From Burkholderiales bacterium (GTDB taxonomy: Bacteria > Pseudomonadota > Gammaproteobacteria > Burkholderiales > Casimicrobiaceae): a DNA stretch of 64,000 nt. The stretch is from the NCBI GenBank assembly GCA_025354165.1, contig JANXNI010000095.1, positions 1 through 64,000 of the forward strand, read 5' to 3'. Shown piece after piece: positions 18,919 through 29,796 of this stretch; the first letter of the stretch is position 1, and every line of letters starts with the position of its first letter. The translations under genes and the position numbers were made by a program. The notes beneath the pieces are model-generated. The model saw only the letters and a program-made list of their open reading frames with translations. It made no database searches and was not told where the DNA came from.

Positions 18919-20877
18919 CTACTGCACTCGTGCCGCAGTCATATTCCGTCCCAACGCCTGACCCGACAACACCATCGCGGCGATGGCGTCAATCGCGTTG
19001 CCGCCACCGTTGATTCCTGCGCCCACGACGACATTCGGCACCACGGGCATTCCTGACTTAGCCACGGCGTTGGTAATCTGCGTAGCAATCTCTTGTGCGA
19101 GGCGAATCTCGGCACCACCGAACGCTTCAACTTGCGCTTTCGCGGCAAGCGCTGTTGCCGCACCTTCCAACTCAATGCGATTCGCATTCGCCGCACCAAT
19201 CGCTTTGATTTTTCCTGCGTCGGCATTCGCAACGGCGACGATGCGCGCGGCTTCTGCTTCACCTTGTCGGCTCTGCTTTTTGACTTCTGCCTGGCCGTTG
19301 TTTTCGGCGATGTCGATGGCGATTTTTGATTCGGTTAGACCGCGCTGCTGTGCGGACACGGCCTCGGCTTCGCGCAGCGTGCGCTCCTTGATCGCGGCTT
19401 CCTGCTGACGCTCATACGTCTCGATGCGTTCGCGTGCAATTTGCCGCTCGCGAAGCTGCGCGAGGATCACTTCGATCTGCGTGTCGCCCACGGGTGAGCG
19501 TGGCGTGCCGATCAGAACTTCCTGCAATTCCAGATTGTACTCGGCGAACTTGGCGCGCATGTCGGCGAGTGCGCGGGTCTGCACGTCGGTACGTTCTTGC
19601 AACAGCTCGATCAGCGTTTTGGTTTGCGCCGTATTTTTGAAATACGCGGAGACCATCGGGTCAAGCGTTTGCTCGACGAGTTGCTGAATGTTGCCAAAGC
19701 GTTGCACCACGCGTGCGGCTTTTTTGTAGTCGATGTGCACCACGACCGAGAGCGGCAGTGTTGGCTCAAACGCGTCCTTGGTGATGAGCGAAACTTCCTT
19801 CAAATTCTGGTCGAACTTGGAGCCAGAATTACCGGATTCCCACTTCAAAATGAAGTTGGTCGTGGGCACTTCGATGACTTTGCCGGAGAACGTGTTGAAC
19901 GCGTATTTGCCAGGTAGCAAAGGCAGCTCCCACACGCCGCGCTCGCCCGTGCGCACAAGCTCGCCGTGCTGATAATCGTCGCCCGAGAGATCAGCACCGG
20001 ACAGTCCGGTGTACGAAATCACCACGCCCGCCATGCCCATCGCGATCACGGTTTTCGGGATCATGTCGACCGTGGCGAACAGGCGGTTGATGTAGTAGGT
20101 GCCGTCGGCCAACACTTGTTGCTGGCGACCGCGCGAACCACCGCAAGCGAGGAAGGCCTCGGGGTTCTGGAAATTGTCGTGTGCGGAGCGTCCGGCGCTT
20201 TGCCCGACGACGGGCGCGATCAGCTCGCCCGTTGGCAACCCGGGACCGTCGTGTACGGTTAGCACGCCGATTTCGTCGCGTACGCTGTCGATCACGAGCG
20301 GGGTGAAGCCACTGCGGTCGACGATGTCGGCCTTCATCGCATTGATCGCGGATTCGTCGCCCGTCGAGAGACCGAGCGCGTAGGTGTTGCCCTGCGTGAT
20401 GACCACGAATTGCGCGGTGTTGATGGCGTACACACCTTCGCGCAGGATTTTGCGTTGCGGGCCTTTTTGACCTGCGACCTGAAGGAAGTCGCGCACGTCC
20501 TCAAAATTCACGGCTTTATCGTTTGCGCCCAGGGCCTGCGACGGGGCCAGCGCCACGCCGTCGCGAGCGAACACATAGCCGATTTCACCCTGCGGAATCA
20601 TCACCAGATCGGCCTTGCGGACTCGGTACATGAAGGGCGTGAGGAAGTGAATGCCACCGCGCAAAAGATCCGGCTCAAACCCGGCCTCTCCGTTCAATGC
20701 GATCAGGCCAGACTTGACCGAGCCGCGCAGCGACCACAGCCGCTCACGAATGCCCACGCGGCTGTTCGGCACGTAAACAATCGACGAATACAACACAAAA
20801 AACACCAGCAGCAGTAGCGGCGTATTCCAGGAAAACACCCACGAAAGTACTGCTGCGAAAAGACTGTTCATATCCAT
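18919..20877 (-). CDS. SPFH/Band 7 domain protein (flotillin/prohibitin-like)
   Basis: N-terminal TM; long coiled coil QEAAIKERTLREAEAVSAQQRGLTESKIAIDIAENNGQAEVKKQSRQGEAEAARIVAVANADAGKIKAIGAANANRIELEG. Confidence 0.9.
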   Translation of the reverse strand: MDMNSLFAAVLSWVFSWNTPLLLLVFFVLYSSIVYVPNSRVGIRERLWSLRGSVKSGLIALNGEAGFEPDLLRGGIHFLTPFMYRVRKADLVMIPQGEIGYVFARDGVALAPSQALGANDKAVNFEDVRDFLQVAGQKGPQRKILREGVYAINTAQFVVITQGNTYALGLSTGDESAINAMKADIVDRSGFTPLVIDSVRDEIGVLTVHDGPGLPTGELIAPVVGQSAGRSAHDNFQNPEAFLACGGSRGRQQQVLADGTYYINRLFATVDMIPKTVIAMGMAGVVISYTGLSGADLSGDDYQHGELVRTGERGVWELPLLPGKYAFNTFSGKVIEVPTTNFILKWESGNSGSKFDQNLKEVSLITKDAFEPTLPLSVVVHIDYKKAARVVQRFGNIQQLVEQTLDPMVSAYFKNTAQTKTLIELLQERTDVQTRALADMRAKFAEYNLELQEVLIGTPRSPVGDTQIEVILAQLRERQIARERIETYERQQEAAIKERTLREAEAVSAQQRGLTESKIAIDIAENNGQAEVKKQSRQGEAEAARIVAVANADAGKIKAIGAANANRIELEGAATALAAKAQVEAFGGAEIRLAQEIATQITNAVAKSGMPVVPNVVVGAGINGGGNAIDAIAAMVLSGQALGRNMTAARVQ

Positions 20878-21284
20878 TTATTTCCTACAAATAGGCGGGA
20901 AACAAATGCTATGCCTCGGTTTTGGAATGGCCTTCCATTTTTGGTGTGTTTTCAGGGTTTTGTAGGTTGGGATTTGCTGTTTTGCGGTGAGTTGCACGCG
21001 TGTTCAAGCGGCGCGCTATTGGGTTCTTGATGCGCCAACTTGGGACTGGATCGACCATTTATGGGCGTTTGCGCGCGATTTTGGTGGTTGAGCGACTTTG
21101 CCATTTATTCTACTGATGTGCGGCGCTAGCCCTCGTGCGGTGGGCGTTCTGGTCGCATGGTTGCCAAAAGCTGTTAACCCGATTTAGAGGCTGGGGTCTA
21201 AATTGGGAAATGGGGTGATTTTTGGCCGGATGCAGTCGCGGTATTGTTCGCAATGCCATTCGCGTAGTAACAGCTCTCAGGTCT

Positions 21285-21394
21285 TGTAGGAGCGCCCTTC
21301 GACTGTGCTCAGGAGAGCACTTGCCGCGACCAACCTCCGCTTGAGCGAAGGATTGAGGTAAGCCAGCTTGGGTCGCGGCAGGCCGCTTCTACAG
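21285..21394. repeat. REP/BIME-like inverted repeat region
   Basis: TGTAGGAGCG...TTGCCGCGACC ... GGTCGCGGCAGGCCGCTTCTACA: nested complementary arms in a non-coding gap. Confidence 0.55.
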
Positions 21395-21403
21395 GGTGTC
21401 GAA

Positions 21404-22192
21404 CTAGAACGTACCCGGATACGAACCGCCGTCCATCAGGATGTTTTGCCCTGTGATGTAGCCCGCGTGTTCGCTGCATAAAAACGCGCAGGTGGCGCCG
21501 AATTCGTCCGCCGTGCCGAAGCGCCTTGCGGGGACGGTTTTGGCGCGACCTTCGGCTAATTCTTCGTAGGTTTTGCCGTCGCGCTTGGCCCAGTTAGCGA
21601 TCATCGTTTGCAGTCGCTCGGTGTCGAACGGGCCGGGCAGGAGACCATTGACGGTGACGTTGCGGCTTGCGATTTGCGGCTGCCGCGCAAGTCCAGCAAC
21701 GAAGCCGGTAAGCCCGGAGCGTGCACCGTTTGAGAGGCCCAGCGTGTCGATCGGCGCTTTCACGGCGGCGGAGGTGATGTTGACGATACGCCCAAAGCCG
21801 CGCGAGGTCATGCCGTCGATCACGGACTTGATGAGGTCAATCGGGGTCAGCATGTTGCCGTCGACCGCTTTGATCCAGTCGTCGCGCGTCCAGTTGCGGA
21901 AGTCTCCCGGTGGTGGGCCACCAGCGTTGTTGATGAGGATGTCGATTTGCGGTGCCGCAGCTACTGCGGCGGCGCGGCCTTCAGGCGTCGTAATGTCGCC
22001 AGCAACGGTGACCACCTTGACGTTCGGGTTGAGCGTGCGCAGCTCAGTGGCCGTGGCTTCCAGTGCCTCAGCGCCGCGTGCCGTGATGACTACGTTGACG
22101 CCTTCCATCACCAACGCTTTTGCGCAGCCCTTGCCCAAACCTTTGCTCGCGGCACACACGAGCGCCCATCTGCCTTCGATTCCCAGTTTCAT
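21404..22192 (-). CDS. SDR family oxidoreductase
   Basis: RWALVCAASKGLGKGCAKALVMEGVNVVI, DILINNAGGPPPGDF, NGARSGLTGFVAGLARQ, ITGQNILMDGGSYPGTF. Confidence 0.94.
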   Translation of the reverse strand: MKLGIEGRWALVCAASKGLGKGCAKALVMEGVNVVITARGAEALEATATELRTLNPNVKVVTVAGDITTPEGRAAAVAAAPQIDILINNAGGPPPGDFRNWTRDDWIKAVDGNMLTPIDLIKSVIDGMTSRGFGRIVNITSAAVKAPIDTLGLSNGARSGLTGFVAGLARQPQIASRNVTVNGLLPGPFDTERLQTMIANWAKRDGKTYEELAEGRAKTVPARRFGTADEFGATCAFLCSEHAGYITGQNILMDGGSYPGTF

Positions 22193-22373
22193 TGCTTCGA
22201 TTCCTTTTTCAAATGATGCCTAAAACTCAATGGCATCATTCTCGCTGAAGGCGGCAATCTGGGAGTGTTGCCTATTGCTGCTATGCAATCTTGGGCGCTC
22301 GACCACCCTCTCGATCCCCGCCTGCAGCGAGGATGACGGCCAAGAGGCGGCGAAACATCAGAGTCAGATCGCG

Positions 22374-22706
22374 TTACGCGGCAACCAACGGCAGCATCGT
22401 TCTTCTTCCGTCTGCCGCGCAGCGCTCGTTCACTTTCGCGCACTGCGCGTACACGGCGCGCTCGTTCGCGGCAGACACCTTGACCTGCGAATCCTTGAGC
22501 GCATAAACGATGGCGACGCGATGTTCGGTGGTGTGGAACCGGTCGTCGTTGCTGCCCGCAGTAAGGATGATGTCGCGCAGATCGCCGTCCAGCGTGAGCC
22601 ACAGGCTGCCTCGGGTGCAGGTGATGTCGAGGCCTGCGACGTCGGGGACGCGCAGCGTGGTTTTGTGAGTGAGGGCTACGGTGGTATTGACGGCGGCGGT
22701 GTTCAT
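22374..22706 (-). CDS. DUF2917 domain protein
   Basis: LRVPDVAGLDITCTRGSLWLTLDGDLRDIILTAGSNDDRFHTTEHRVAIVYALKDSQVKV. Confidence 0.8.
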   Translation of the reverse strand: MNTAAVNTTVALTHKTTLRVPDVAGLDITCTRGSLWLTLDGDLRDIILTAGSNDDRFHTTEHRVAIVYALKDSQVKVSAANERAVYAQCAKVNERCAADGRRTMLPLVAA

Positions 22707-22788
22707 GGATGCGTCCTTTGCATGCGATGTGGGTATGATTATGCAGAGCTGCAGCCCTTAGCTCAAACGTTTATTTGGAATCATTGGC

Positions 22789-23769
22789 ATGCATCCAGCG
22801 AATGCGAAACCCATCATTTCAGCGAAACCGTCCGGCAAAACAGTCACCGCCAGTGCAATTGCGCGCGCCGAGTTGCCGCGTCTGGATTTGCTGCGCAGCT
22901 TTGAGGCGGCGGCGCGTACGCTGAGCTTTACGCTCGCAGCGGACGAGTTGTTTCTCACGCAATCGGCCGTGAGCCGCCAGATTCAACAGATTGAGCAGGG
23001 GCTCGGCGTGCCGTTATTCGTGCGCCAGCATCGCGCTTTAGCGCTGACGGAGGCGGGCCGCGTGATGCAGCGTGCTGTAATCGATTGTCTGGAGCGATTG
23101 CGTGATGCGACGGCGCTGGTGCGATCGGCCTCGACGCTGCGTCAGGTGTCGATCACCACGACACCGGGGTTCGCATCCATGTGGTTGATTCCGCGCCTCG
23201 CGAAATTCACGGCCAGTCACCCGCTGGTGGATGTGCGGCTGTCGGCGACGCTTGATGTCCTCGATCTGGCGCGTTCACAGATCGATGTCGCGGTGCGCTT
23301 CGGACCGATTCGGGATGCTGCGGAGCGCCCATTGTTTGAGGAGACTGTGCAGCCGGTGTGCTCACCCGCGTTGCTGCGCAATCCGAAGAATCCACTCAAA
23401 AAGCCCGCCGATCTGGCTAATCACACGCTGTTGACCATCGACATGCCCGCTGCCTTTTCGCCCACCACCGACTGGGAGCCGTGGCTGGAGGTGATGGGTG
23501 TGCCCGAACTGCGCATGAAAAACACGCTGCGTTTTTCGCTATGGACGGACTCGATTGGTGCGGCAGTTGCGGGGCAGGGCGTAGCCATCGGGCGCTTTCC
23601 GTTGCTCAATGAATATCTGAAAGACAAGCGGCTGGTCACGCCGTTTCGTGGGACGGCGGCGTCGCAGCGCGGGTACTACGTTGAGGTTGCGCCGCATGCG
23701 GCGGGCAATGCGGATGCGCAGGATTTTGCCAAGTGGTTGCGCGAGGCGGCGGATACAGCTTTGACGTGA
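22789..23769 (+). CDS. LysR family transcriptional regulator (GcvA-like)
   Basis: PRLDLLRSFEAAARTLSFTLAADELFLTQSAVSRQIQQIEQGLGVPLFVRQHRALALTEAG. Confidence 0.95.
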   Translation: MHPANAKPIISAKPSGKTVTASAIARAELPRLDLLRSFEAAARTLSFTLAADELFLTQSAVSRQIQQIEQGLGVPLFVRQHRALALTEAGRVMQRAVIDCLERLRDATALVRSASTLRQVSITTTPGFASMWLIPRLAKFTASHPLVDVRLSATLDVLDLARSQIDVAVRFGPIRDAAERPLFEETVQPVCSPALLRNPKNPLKKPADLANHTLLTIDMPAAFSPTTDWEPWLEVMGVPELRMKNTLRFSLWTDSIGAAVAGQGVAIGRFPLLNEYLKDKRLVTPFRGTAASQRGYYVEVAPHAAGNADAQDFAKWLREAADTALT

Positions 23770-23876
23770 AATCTAGGTTTCATTGGGGCTGAGCGCACAT
23801 TTATGCGCTTATCGATAAGTGCAGTTTTGCGCCGCTAGCCCCTGTTCAGCGGTGCTTTCATGACAAAGCTGTACGA

Positions 23877-25151
23877 CTATTTCATCCGCCAATCCACTGT
23901 TTCCGGCCGACCTGCAAGCGCAAGTTTCGCGGTGGTCGGTGGGGTTTGTACGATGACTCTGCCGCGACGGATCACAGCCAGCCGCGTCGCCCGGGTTCGT
24001 AGCGCCTCAATCGGGTCCGTCGCCTGCAGCAGCACCAGATCAGCGTTGCAGCCTGGCGCGATGCCGTAACCCTGCAGTCCGAGAATATTTGCCGGGTTTT
24101 CCGTCACCGCATCAAAGCACGCTTTCATCTGCGCCTGCGACGTCATCTGCGCCACATGCAGGCCCATGTGAGCAACCTCCAGCATGTCGCCGGTGCCCAG
24201 CGAATACCACGGATCCATCACGCAATCATGACCAAATGCAACGTTCACGCCCGCCTGCATGAGCTCCGGCACGCGCGTCATGCCGCGCCGCTTCGGGTAC
24301 GTGTCGTGGCGGCCCTGAATCGTGATGTTGATCAGCGGATTAGCCACGACATTCATGCGCGCCTCGGCCATCAGCGGAATCAGCTTGCTCACGTAATAGT
24401 TGTCCATTGAATGCATGGACGTCAGGTGCGAGCCCGTCACGCGCCCTTGCATGCCCAAACGCTGCGTTTCGAAGGTCAGCGTCTCAATATGGCGCGACAT
24501 CGGATCGTCGGTTTCGTCGCAGTGCATATCGACCGGCAGGCCACGCTCGGACGCCAGCGCCATAAGCAGTTTGACGCTCGCCGCGCCATCCGCCATCGTG
24601 CGCTCGAAATGCGGAATGCCGCCCACCACGTCGACGCCGAGATCGAGTGAGCGCGTGAGATTTTCAAGTGCGCCGGGGCTGCGCAGAACGCCGTCCTGCG
24701 GAAAGGCAACGAGCTGCAAATCCAGATATGGTTTGACCTTCGCTTTGACGTGCAGCAACGCTTCAACCGCCAGCAATCTTGGGTCACAAATATCGACGTG
24801 AGAGCGAATGGCCAACAACCCCTTCGCCACTGCCCAGTCGCAATAGGCTAGCGCCCGCTCGACCAGCGCTTCCTGCGTGAGATGCGGTTTCAGCTCGCCC
24901 CACAGCGCGATGCCCTCAAGCAACGTGCCGCTTTCGTTCACGCGCGGCATGCCGTACGACAAAGTCGCGTCCATGTGGAAATGGGCGTCGACGAAGGGTG
25001 GGGAGACGAGCATGCCTGCGGCGTCAATGGTCTGTTCCGCTTCGGCTTTGATCGACGGCGCAACCTCTGTGATTTTTTCGGCGCTAACCGCGATGGATTG
25101 CCCTTTGCGGCCATCGGGCAAGTTGGCGTTTGTAATGAGTAGGTCAAGCAT
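23877..25151 (-). CDS. amidohydrolase, cytosine deaminase-like
   Basis: VSPPFVDAHFHMDATLSYG, GLPVDMHCDETDDPMSRHIETL, GSHLTSMHSMDNYYVSKLIPLMAEARMNVVANPLINITIQGRHDTYPKRRGMTRVPELMQAGVNVAFGHDCVMDPWYSLGTGDML (CodA-type). Confidence 0.9.
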   Translation of the reverse strand: MLDLLITNANLPDGRKGQSIAVSAEKITEVAPSIKAEAEQTIDAAGMLVSPPFVDAHFHMDATLSYGMPRVNESGTLLEGIALWGELKPHLTQEALVERALAYCDWAVAKGLLAIRSHVDICDPRLLAVEALLHVKAKVKPYLDLQLVAFPQDGVLRSPGALENLTRSLDLGVDVVGGIPHFERTMADGAASVKLLMALASERGLPVDMHCDETDDPMSRHIETLTFETQRLGMQGRVTGSHLTSMHSMDNYYVSKLIPLMAEARMNVVANPLINITIQGRHDTYPKRRGMTRVPELMQAGVNVAFGHDCVMDPWYSLGTGDMLEVAHMGLHVAQMTSQAQMKACFDAVTENPANILGLQGYGIAPGCNADLVLLQATDPIEALRTRATRLAVIRRGRVIVQTPPTTAKLALAGRPETVDWRMK

Positions 25152-25181
25152 TCATTAGTCCTCGTTCTGATCGTTGCCGCG

Positions 25182-26126
25182 TCACCGTTCGCCCTTACGG
25201 TACGGCACCATCAATGCCTGCGGATAGCTGGCTTTGCGCGCTACCAAGATCAGGGCCGCAATCGACAGAAGATACGGTGCCATAAGCCACAGCTGATACG
25301 GCAGCACGTTACCCGGTACTTGTTGCAATCGCAATTGCATTGCGTCAAACACGGCAAACAAAATCGCGCCAAGCAGCGCCTTGCCCGGTCGCCAGCTCGC
25401 GAACACAACCAGCGCAACGCAGATCCATCCACGCCCGTTAATCATGTTGAAAAAGAACGCGTTGAACGCCGAAAGCGTCAAAAAACTGCCCGCCAAACCC
25501 ATCAGCGCCGAGCCCGCGACGATGGTGCCGATGCGCACGGCAGTGACGTTGATGCCCTGACTTTCTGCGGCCTGCGGATTCTCGCCGACCATGCGGATCG
25601 CGAGGCCGACGGGCGTGCGATAGAGCACCCATGCGACCAAAGCGACCAGAGCAAACGCGAGCCAGGTCAACGGGGTTGAGGCGGCGAATACTGAGAGCAC
25701 GGGGATGCCGTCCATGGCGTTCGGGGCAACTGCCTGAAACGGTTGAATCGTCGGCGGCGTAGTGACCTTTGGAAACGTCACGCGATAGGCGAAGTAAGAC
25801 AAGCTAGTGGCGAGTAGCGTGATGCCTAATCCCGCGACGTGTTGCGACAGCGCCAGCGGGACGGTCAACACGCCATGAAGCAGACCGAACAGGCCGCCGG
25901 TGGCCATCGCCGCCAGAACACCCACCCACAATGGGGCACCAAGATAAACCGCGAGCCATCCCGTGTAAGCGCCGGCGACCATGATGCCTTCAATGCCAAG
26001 ATTCAACACGCCTGCGCGCTCACACATCAACACGCCGAGCGTGCCGATGATGAGCGGCGTGGCAATGCGCAGCACGGCAACCCAGAACGGATCGCTCAGC
26101 AAAAGTTGTAGGGCTTCAGAAAGCAT
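25182..26126 (-). CDS. ABC transporter permease, nucleoside/BMP type
   Basis: APLIIGTLGVLMCERAGVLNLGIEGIMVAGAYTGW-type motif; sits next to a second permease. Confidence 0.92.
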   Translation of the reverse strand: MLSEALQLLLSDPFWVAVLRIATPLIIGTLGVLMCERAGVLNLGIEGIMVAGAYTGWLAVYLGAPLWVGVLAAMATGGLFGLLHGVLTVPLALSQHVAGLGITLLATSLSYFAYRVTFPKVTTPPTIQPFQAVAPNAMDGIPVLSVFAASTPLTWLAFALVALVAWVLYRTPVGLAIRMVGENPQAAESQGINVTAVRIGTIVAGSALMGLAGSFLTLSAFNAFFFNMINGRGWICVALVVFASWRPGKALLGAILFAVFDAMQLRLQQVPGNVLPYQLWLMAPYLLSIAALILVARKASYPQALMVPYRKGER

Positions 26127-26132
26127 CGCCGC

Positions 26133-27203
26133 CTACTTCCATCGCAATCGGTATCGCGTCAGCATCGTCGCGACGAGCACGGCGACAAGGCTCACCGCGA
26201 CGATGACGTCTGCGATGTAGGTCGGCACGCCGACCGCGCGACTCATCGAGTCCGCGCCCACGAGCATTCCGGCGACAAAGATCGCGGCGGGCACCACAGC
26301 CAGCGGATTGAGCGCAGCGAGCATCGCAATCACAATGCCGCTGTAGCCATAGCCTGGGCTCATGTCGAGCGTGACGTAGCTCGTGCGCCCCGCCACTTCG
26401 ATGGCCCCAGCGAGCCCCGCGAGTCCACCTGACAAAAGCGCCGTCAGCATCGCGGTTCGCGCGACCGGTAGGCCCAAAAATCTCGCTGCATTGACATTCG
26501 CGCCCACCGCACGCGCGGCGAAACCAAACGTCGTAAAGCGGAAGATCGCCCAGACAATTGCTGATGCGCTGACCGCAATGAGCAGCCCGGTGTGCAGGCG
26601 CGTTTGACCGATGAGTTTCGTCAGTTCCAGCTCGGGCTTTAGTGCCACCGATTGCGGCCAACCCATCGCGGTCGGATCCTTCATCGGGCCGTCCAGCATC
26701 CAGCTGACGAGCAGCAATACGATGAAATTCATGAGCAAGGTGACTACCACCTCATCGACGCGCCCCCAAGTTTTAAGGATCGCGGCAAACATTAGCAGCG
26801 CTGCACCCGCTGCCATCGCGGCGAGAATCATGAGCACGAATAACAGCGGCGTTGCCAAATCGAAACCTTCGCCACCGTGCAGGCCGCCCACGGCCACGGC
26901 TGCGAGCGCGCCCGCGTATAACTGCCCTTCCGCGCCGATGTTCCAGAGTTTCGCCTTGAACGCAACAGTCGCGGCAAGCCCCGTCAAAATAAGTGGTGTC
27001 GCTCGAGTCAGAGTTTCGCTCCACGCGAAAACGTCGCCAAAGCCCCCTTTGAACAACGCGACGTACGCCGCAAACACCGGTGCGCCAGCCCAAATCACGA
27101 GCAGCGACACGATGACGAGCGTAAATGCAATTGCGGACAACGACGCCAGCGCAATGGCGCGCGTTTGTGATTTCGCGTGGGCGGACTTAGGTTCAAGCCG
27201 CAC
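26133..27203 (-). CDS. ABC transporter permease, nucleoside/BMP type
   Basis: ATPLILTGLAATVAFKAKLWNIGAEGQLYAGALAAV; YGYSGIVIAMLAALNPLAVVPAAIFVAGMLVGADSM. Confidence 0.92.
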   Translation of the reverse strand: MRLEPKSAHAKSQTRAIALASLSAIAFTLVIVSLLVIWAGAPVFAAYVALFKGGFGDVFAWSETLTRATPLILTGLAATVAFKAKLWNIGAEGQLYAGALAAVAVGGLHGGEGFDLATPLLFVLMILAAMAAGAALLMFAAILKTWGRVDEVVVTLLMNFIVLLLVSWMLDGPMKDPTAMGWPQSVALKPELELTKLIGQTRLHTGLLIAVSASAIVWAIFRFTTFGFAARAVGANVNAARFLGLPVARTAMLTALLSGGLAGLAGAIEVAGRTSYVTLDMSPGYGYSGIVIAMLAALNPLAVVPAAIFVAGMLVGADSMSRAVGVPTYIADVIVAVSLVAVLVATMLTRYRLRWK

Positions 27204-28734
27204 GCGTAATCTCTTGATCGGTAGTCGCGGTCATCGCCAGTCCGAGCGACGCCAACGTCCATTCCGCCTTGGGAAGGGCTTCGGACAACTGTCCGCGCGA
27301 CATCACAGCAATTCGATCGGCTAGCGCCATGATCTCTTCGAGGTCTTCGGAAATGAGCAGTACACCGGCGGCTGTAGATCCATCGCCTACCGGGACGCAG
27401 GCGGCAACCAGACGTTCATGAATTGCCGCTACAGCGCCAACGTCCAATCCCCACGTCGGCTGGTTCGCAACGATGAGTTTGGGTTTGCGCGATAACACGC
27501 GGCCGAGAATCAGCTTCTGAATGTTTCCGCCGGAGAGGCCGCGAATCGGCACGTTGACGCCTTGCGTTCGCACGTCAAACTGTTGAACGAGCGCGGTTGC
27601 GTGCTGCTGCGAAGGCTCGCGACGGACAAAACCGGCGCGCGTGAAGCGTGAATCAGTGAGGTCTTCAATGACGGCGTTTTCCCAGACCGTCATGTCGCCG
27701 ACCACGCCAATGTGGCTGCGGTCTTCGGGAATGCGACCGATGCCCGTGTTTACGCAAGCAGAGGGTGAAGAGGATAGTGGTTGGGTGTCGATTCGGACGC
27801 TTCCGCTTTCCAGCGGAACGAGTCCACACAACAGATCAGCGAGAGCGGCTTGTCCGTTGCCGGCAACCCCGGCAATCGCAACGATTTCGCCCGCGTGCAA
27901 GGTGAGCGACACGCTTTTGAGTTTTGGATGGCCAGCAGTACATGCAGCGTCCAGCTGCAGCAGCGGAGCCCCGCGCTGACGCGTAGGATGCACGGAAGGC
28001 GTCAGGGTGCGACCCACCATCCATAGCGCGAGCTGCGGTTTGGTTGCGTCTGCGGTAGCGCATTCAGCGACCAGTTTACCCGCGCGCAGCACGGCAATAC
28101 GGTCGCTGATCTGCAACACTTCGTCAAGCTTGTGGCTGATGAAAATAATCGAAAGTCCCTGCCTGACCATTTGCTTTAGCGTGACAAATAGCGCTGCGCT
28201 CTCGAGGGGCGTGAGCACCGCCGTAGGTTCGTCAAGGATCAGCACTTTGGCACCGCGCACGAGTGCTTTAAGGATTTCAACGCGCTGCTTTTCTCCGACC
28301 GACAGCGATCCAACCAGGGCATCAGGATTGATTGCGAGACCAAAGCGTAAGGCAGCTTCAGCCAGTTGCTTGCGTACGGGCGCTGCGTGCGAGCGGAGCC
28401 GCCACAACGGCTCAAGGCCGATCAGTACGTTGTCGAGAACGCTCAGGTTATTGGCGAGTGCGAAATGCTGATGCACCATGCCGATGCCAGCGGCTAGCGC
28501 AGACTTGGGATCTGCTGCCGGAAGCGGTTTGCCAAAGGCAGTGATAGCGCCCGCATCAGCGGCGTAATGCCCAAACAGGATGGACACCAACGTTGATTTG
28601 CCCGCACCGTTTTCGCCGAGCAGAGCGAGCACTTCTCCCTTATCGAGACGTAGTGAAATGTTGTCGTTGGCCACCAGAGCGCCGAAGCGCTTGGTGATCC
28701 CCGATAACTGAAGTGCAGGTGTTGCTTCTGTCAC
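27193..28734 (-). CDS. ABC transporter ATP-binding protein with two NBDs (nucleoside/BMP type)
   Basis: LLGENGAGKSTLVSILFGHYAADAG, LSVGEKQRVEILKALVRGAKVLILDEPTAVLTPLE, second domain GVAGNGQAALADLLCG, LSGGNIQKLILGRVLS. Confidence 0.95.
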   Translation of the reverse strand: MTEATPALQLSGITKRFGALVANDNISLRLDKGEVLALLGENGAGKSTLVSILFGHYAADAGAITAFGKPLPAADPKSALAAGIGMVHQHFALANNLSVLDNVLIGLEPLWRLRSHAAPVRKQLAEAALRFGLAINPDALVGSLSVGEKQRVEILKALVRGAKVLILDEPTAVLTPLESAALFVTLKQMVRQGLSIIFISHKLDEVLQISDRIAVLRAGKLVAECATADATKPQLALWMVGRTLTPSVHPTRQRGAPLLQLDAACTAGHPKLKSVSLTLHAGEIVAIAGVAGNGQAALADLLCGLVPLESGSVRIDTQPLSSSPSACVNTGIGRIPEDRSHIGVVGDMTVWENAVIEDLTDSRFTRAGFVRREPSQQHATALVQQFDVRTQGVNVPIRGLSGGNIQKLILGRVLSRKPKLIVANQPTWGLDVGAVAAIHERLVAACVPVGDGSTAAGVLLISEDLEEIMALADRIAVMSRGQLSEALPKAEWTLASLGLAMTATTDQEITRAA

Positions 28735-28781
28735 GAATTCAACAATCCCCTGAACTGCGTCATGGGCGCTAGTTCTGGAAT

Positions 28782-29796
28782 CTATTTGGCGGTTGACTTC
28801 GGCTGAGAGTCATCCACTTTGACAGTGAATTTGCCATCGAGAATCATCTTTTCTTTGGCGCGTGTTTTGGTCACGACGTCAGCCGGGATTTTCTTCTCAA
28901 ACGTGCCGAGCGGAGCAAGTTCTGAGCCCTTGTTTTTCATCATCGAGTATTGGCCGTAATCTTCGGCCGTGAACTTGCCTTCTTTGACGAGTTTCAGTGC
29001 ACGATCAATGCTGGGCTCCATGTTCCAGAGCGCAGACGAGACAACCGTTTCAGGGTATTTATCCTGAGTGTTGATTACGTTACCAATCGCAAGTTTGCCG
29101 CGCTCTTTGGCCGCGTCCGACACGCCGAAACGCTCGGCGTACATCACGTCTGCACCCTTGTCGATCATGGCAAAAGCGGCTTCTTTGGCTTTTGGTGGAT
29201 CGAACCAGCTATTGATGAAAGTCACCATGAATTCGACCTTGGGATTGGTCTCTTTCGCACCGGCCATGAAGGCGTGCATCAGGCGGTTGACCTCGGGGAT
29301 CGGGAAGCCACCGACCATGCCGATCTTGCCGGTTTTGGTCATGCCGCCAGCGATCATTCCCGAGAGATAAGCCGGTTCCTGAATGAAGTTGTCAAACACG
29401 GAGAAATTGGGTGCTTGCGGCTTACCCGACGAGCCCATCAGGAAGCTCACTTTCGGGAAGTCTTTGGCGACTTTGCGGGCTGCGGCTTCCACGGCGAAGG
29501 ATTCACCCATGATGAAGGCGTTGCCCTCTTGCGCGTACTGGCGCATGACGCGTTCGTAGTCGGCGTTGCTGACGTTCTCGGAGGCTTTATATTCGATTTC
29601 GCCGCGCGCCTGCGCTGCGTTGAGCGCCTTGTGAATCCGGCTAACCCATTGCTGTTCGAATGGCACCGTGTAAACGGCGGCGACTTTCATTTTGGCCTGA
29701 GCGAGGGCAGCGCCAGAACCCAGCAATGCGGTGCCTGCGACGAGCGTGGCGGCGACAGATTTGATGAGTGTGCGTCTAATGAGTGAATGCTTTTGC
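28782..29796 (-). CDS. BMP family ABC transporter substrate-binding protein
   Basis: MQKHSLIRRTLIKSVAATLVAGTALLGSGAALAQAKMKVAAVYTVPFEQQWVSRIHKAL; GMVGGFPIPEVNRLMHAFMAGAKETNP. Track ORF extends to 29849; internal ATG preferred. Confidence 0.92.

Noticed and set aside
28950-29786. 278-aa plus-strand ORF opposite the BMP binding protein
   Set aside because: Shadow ORF from codon bias of the true minus-strand gene.
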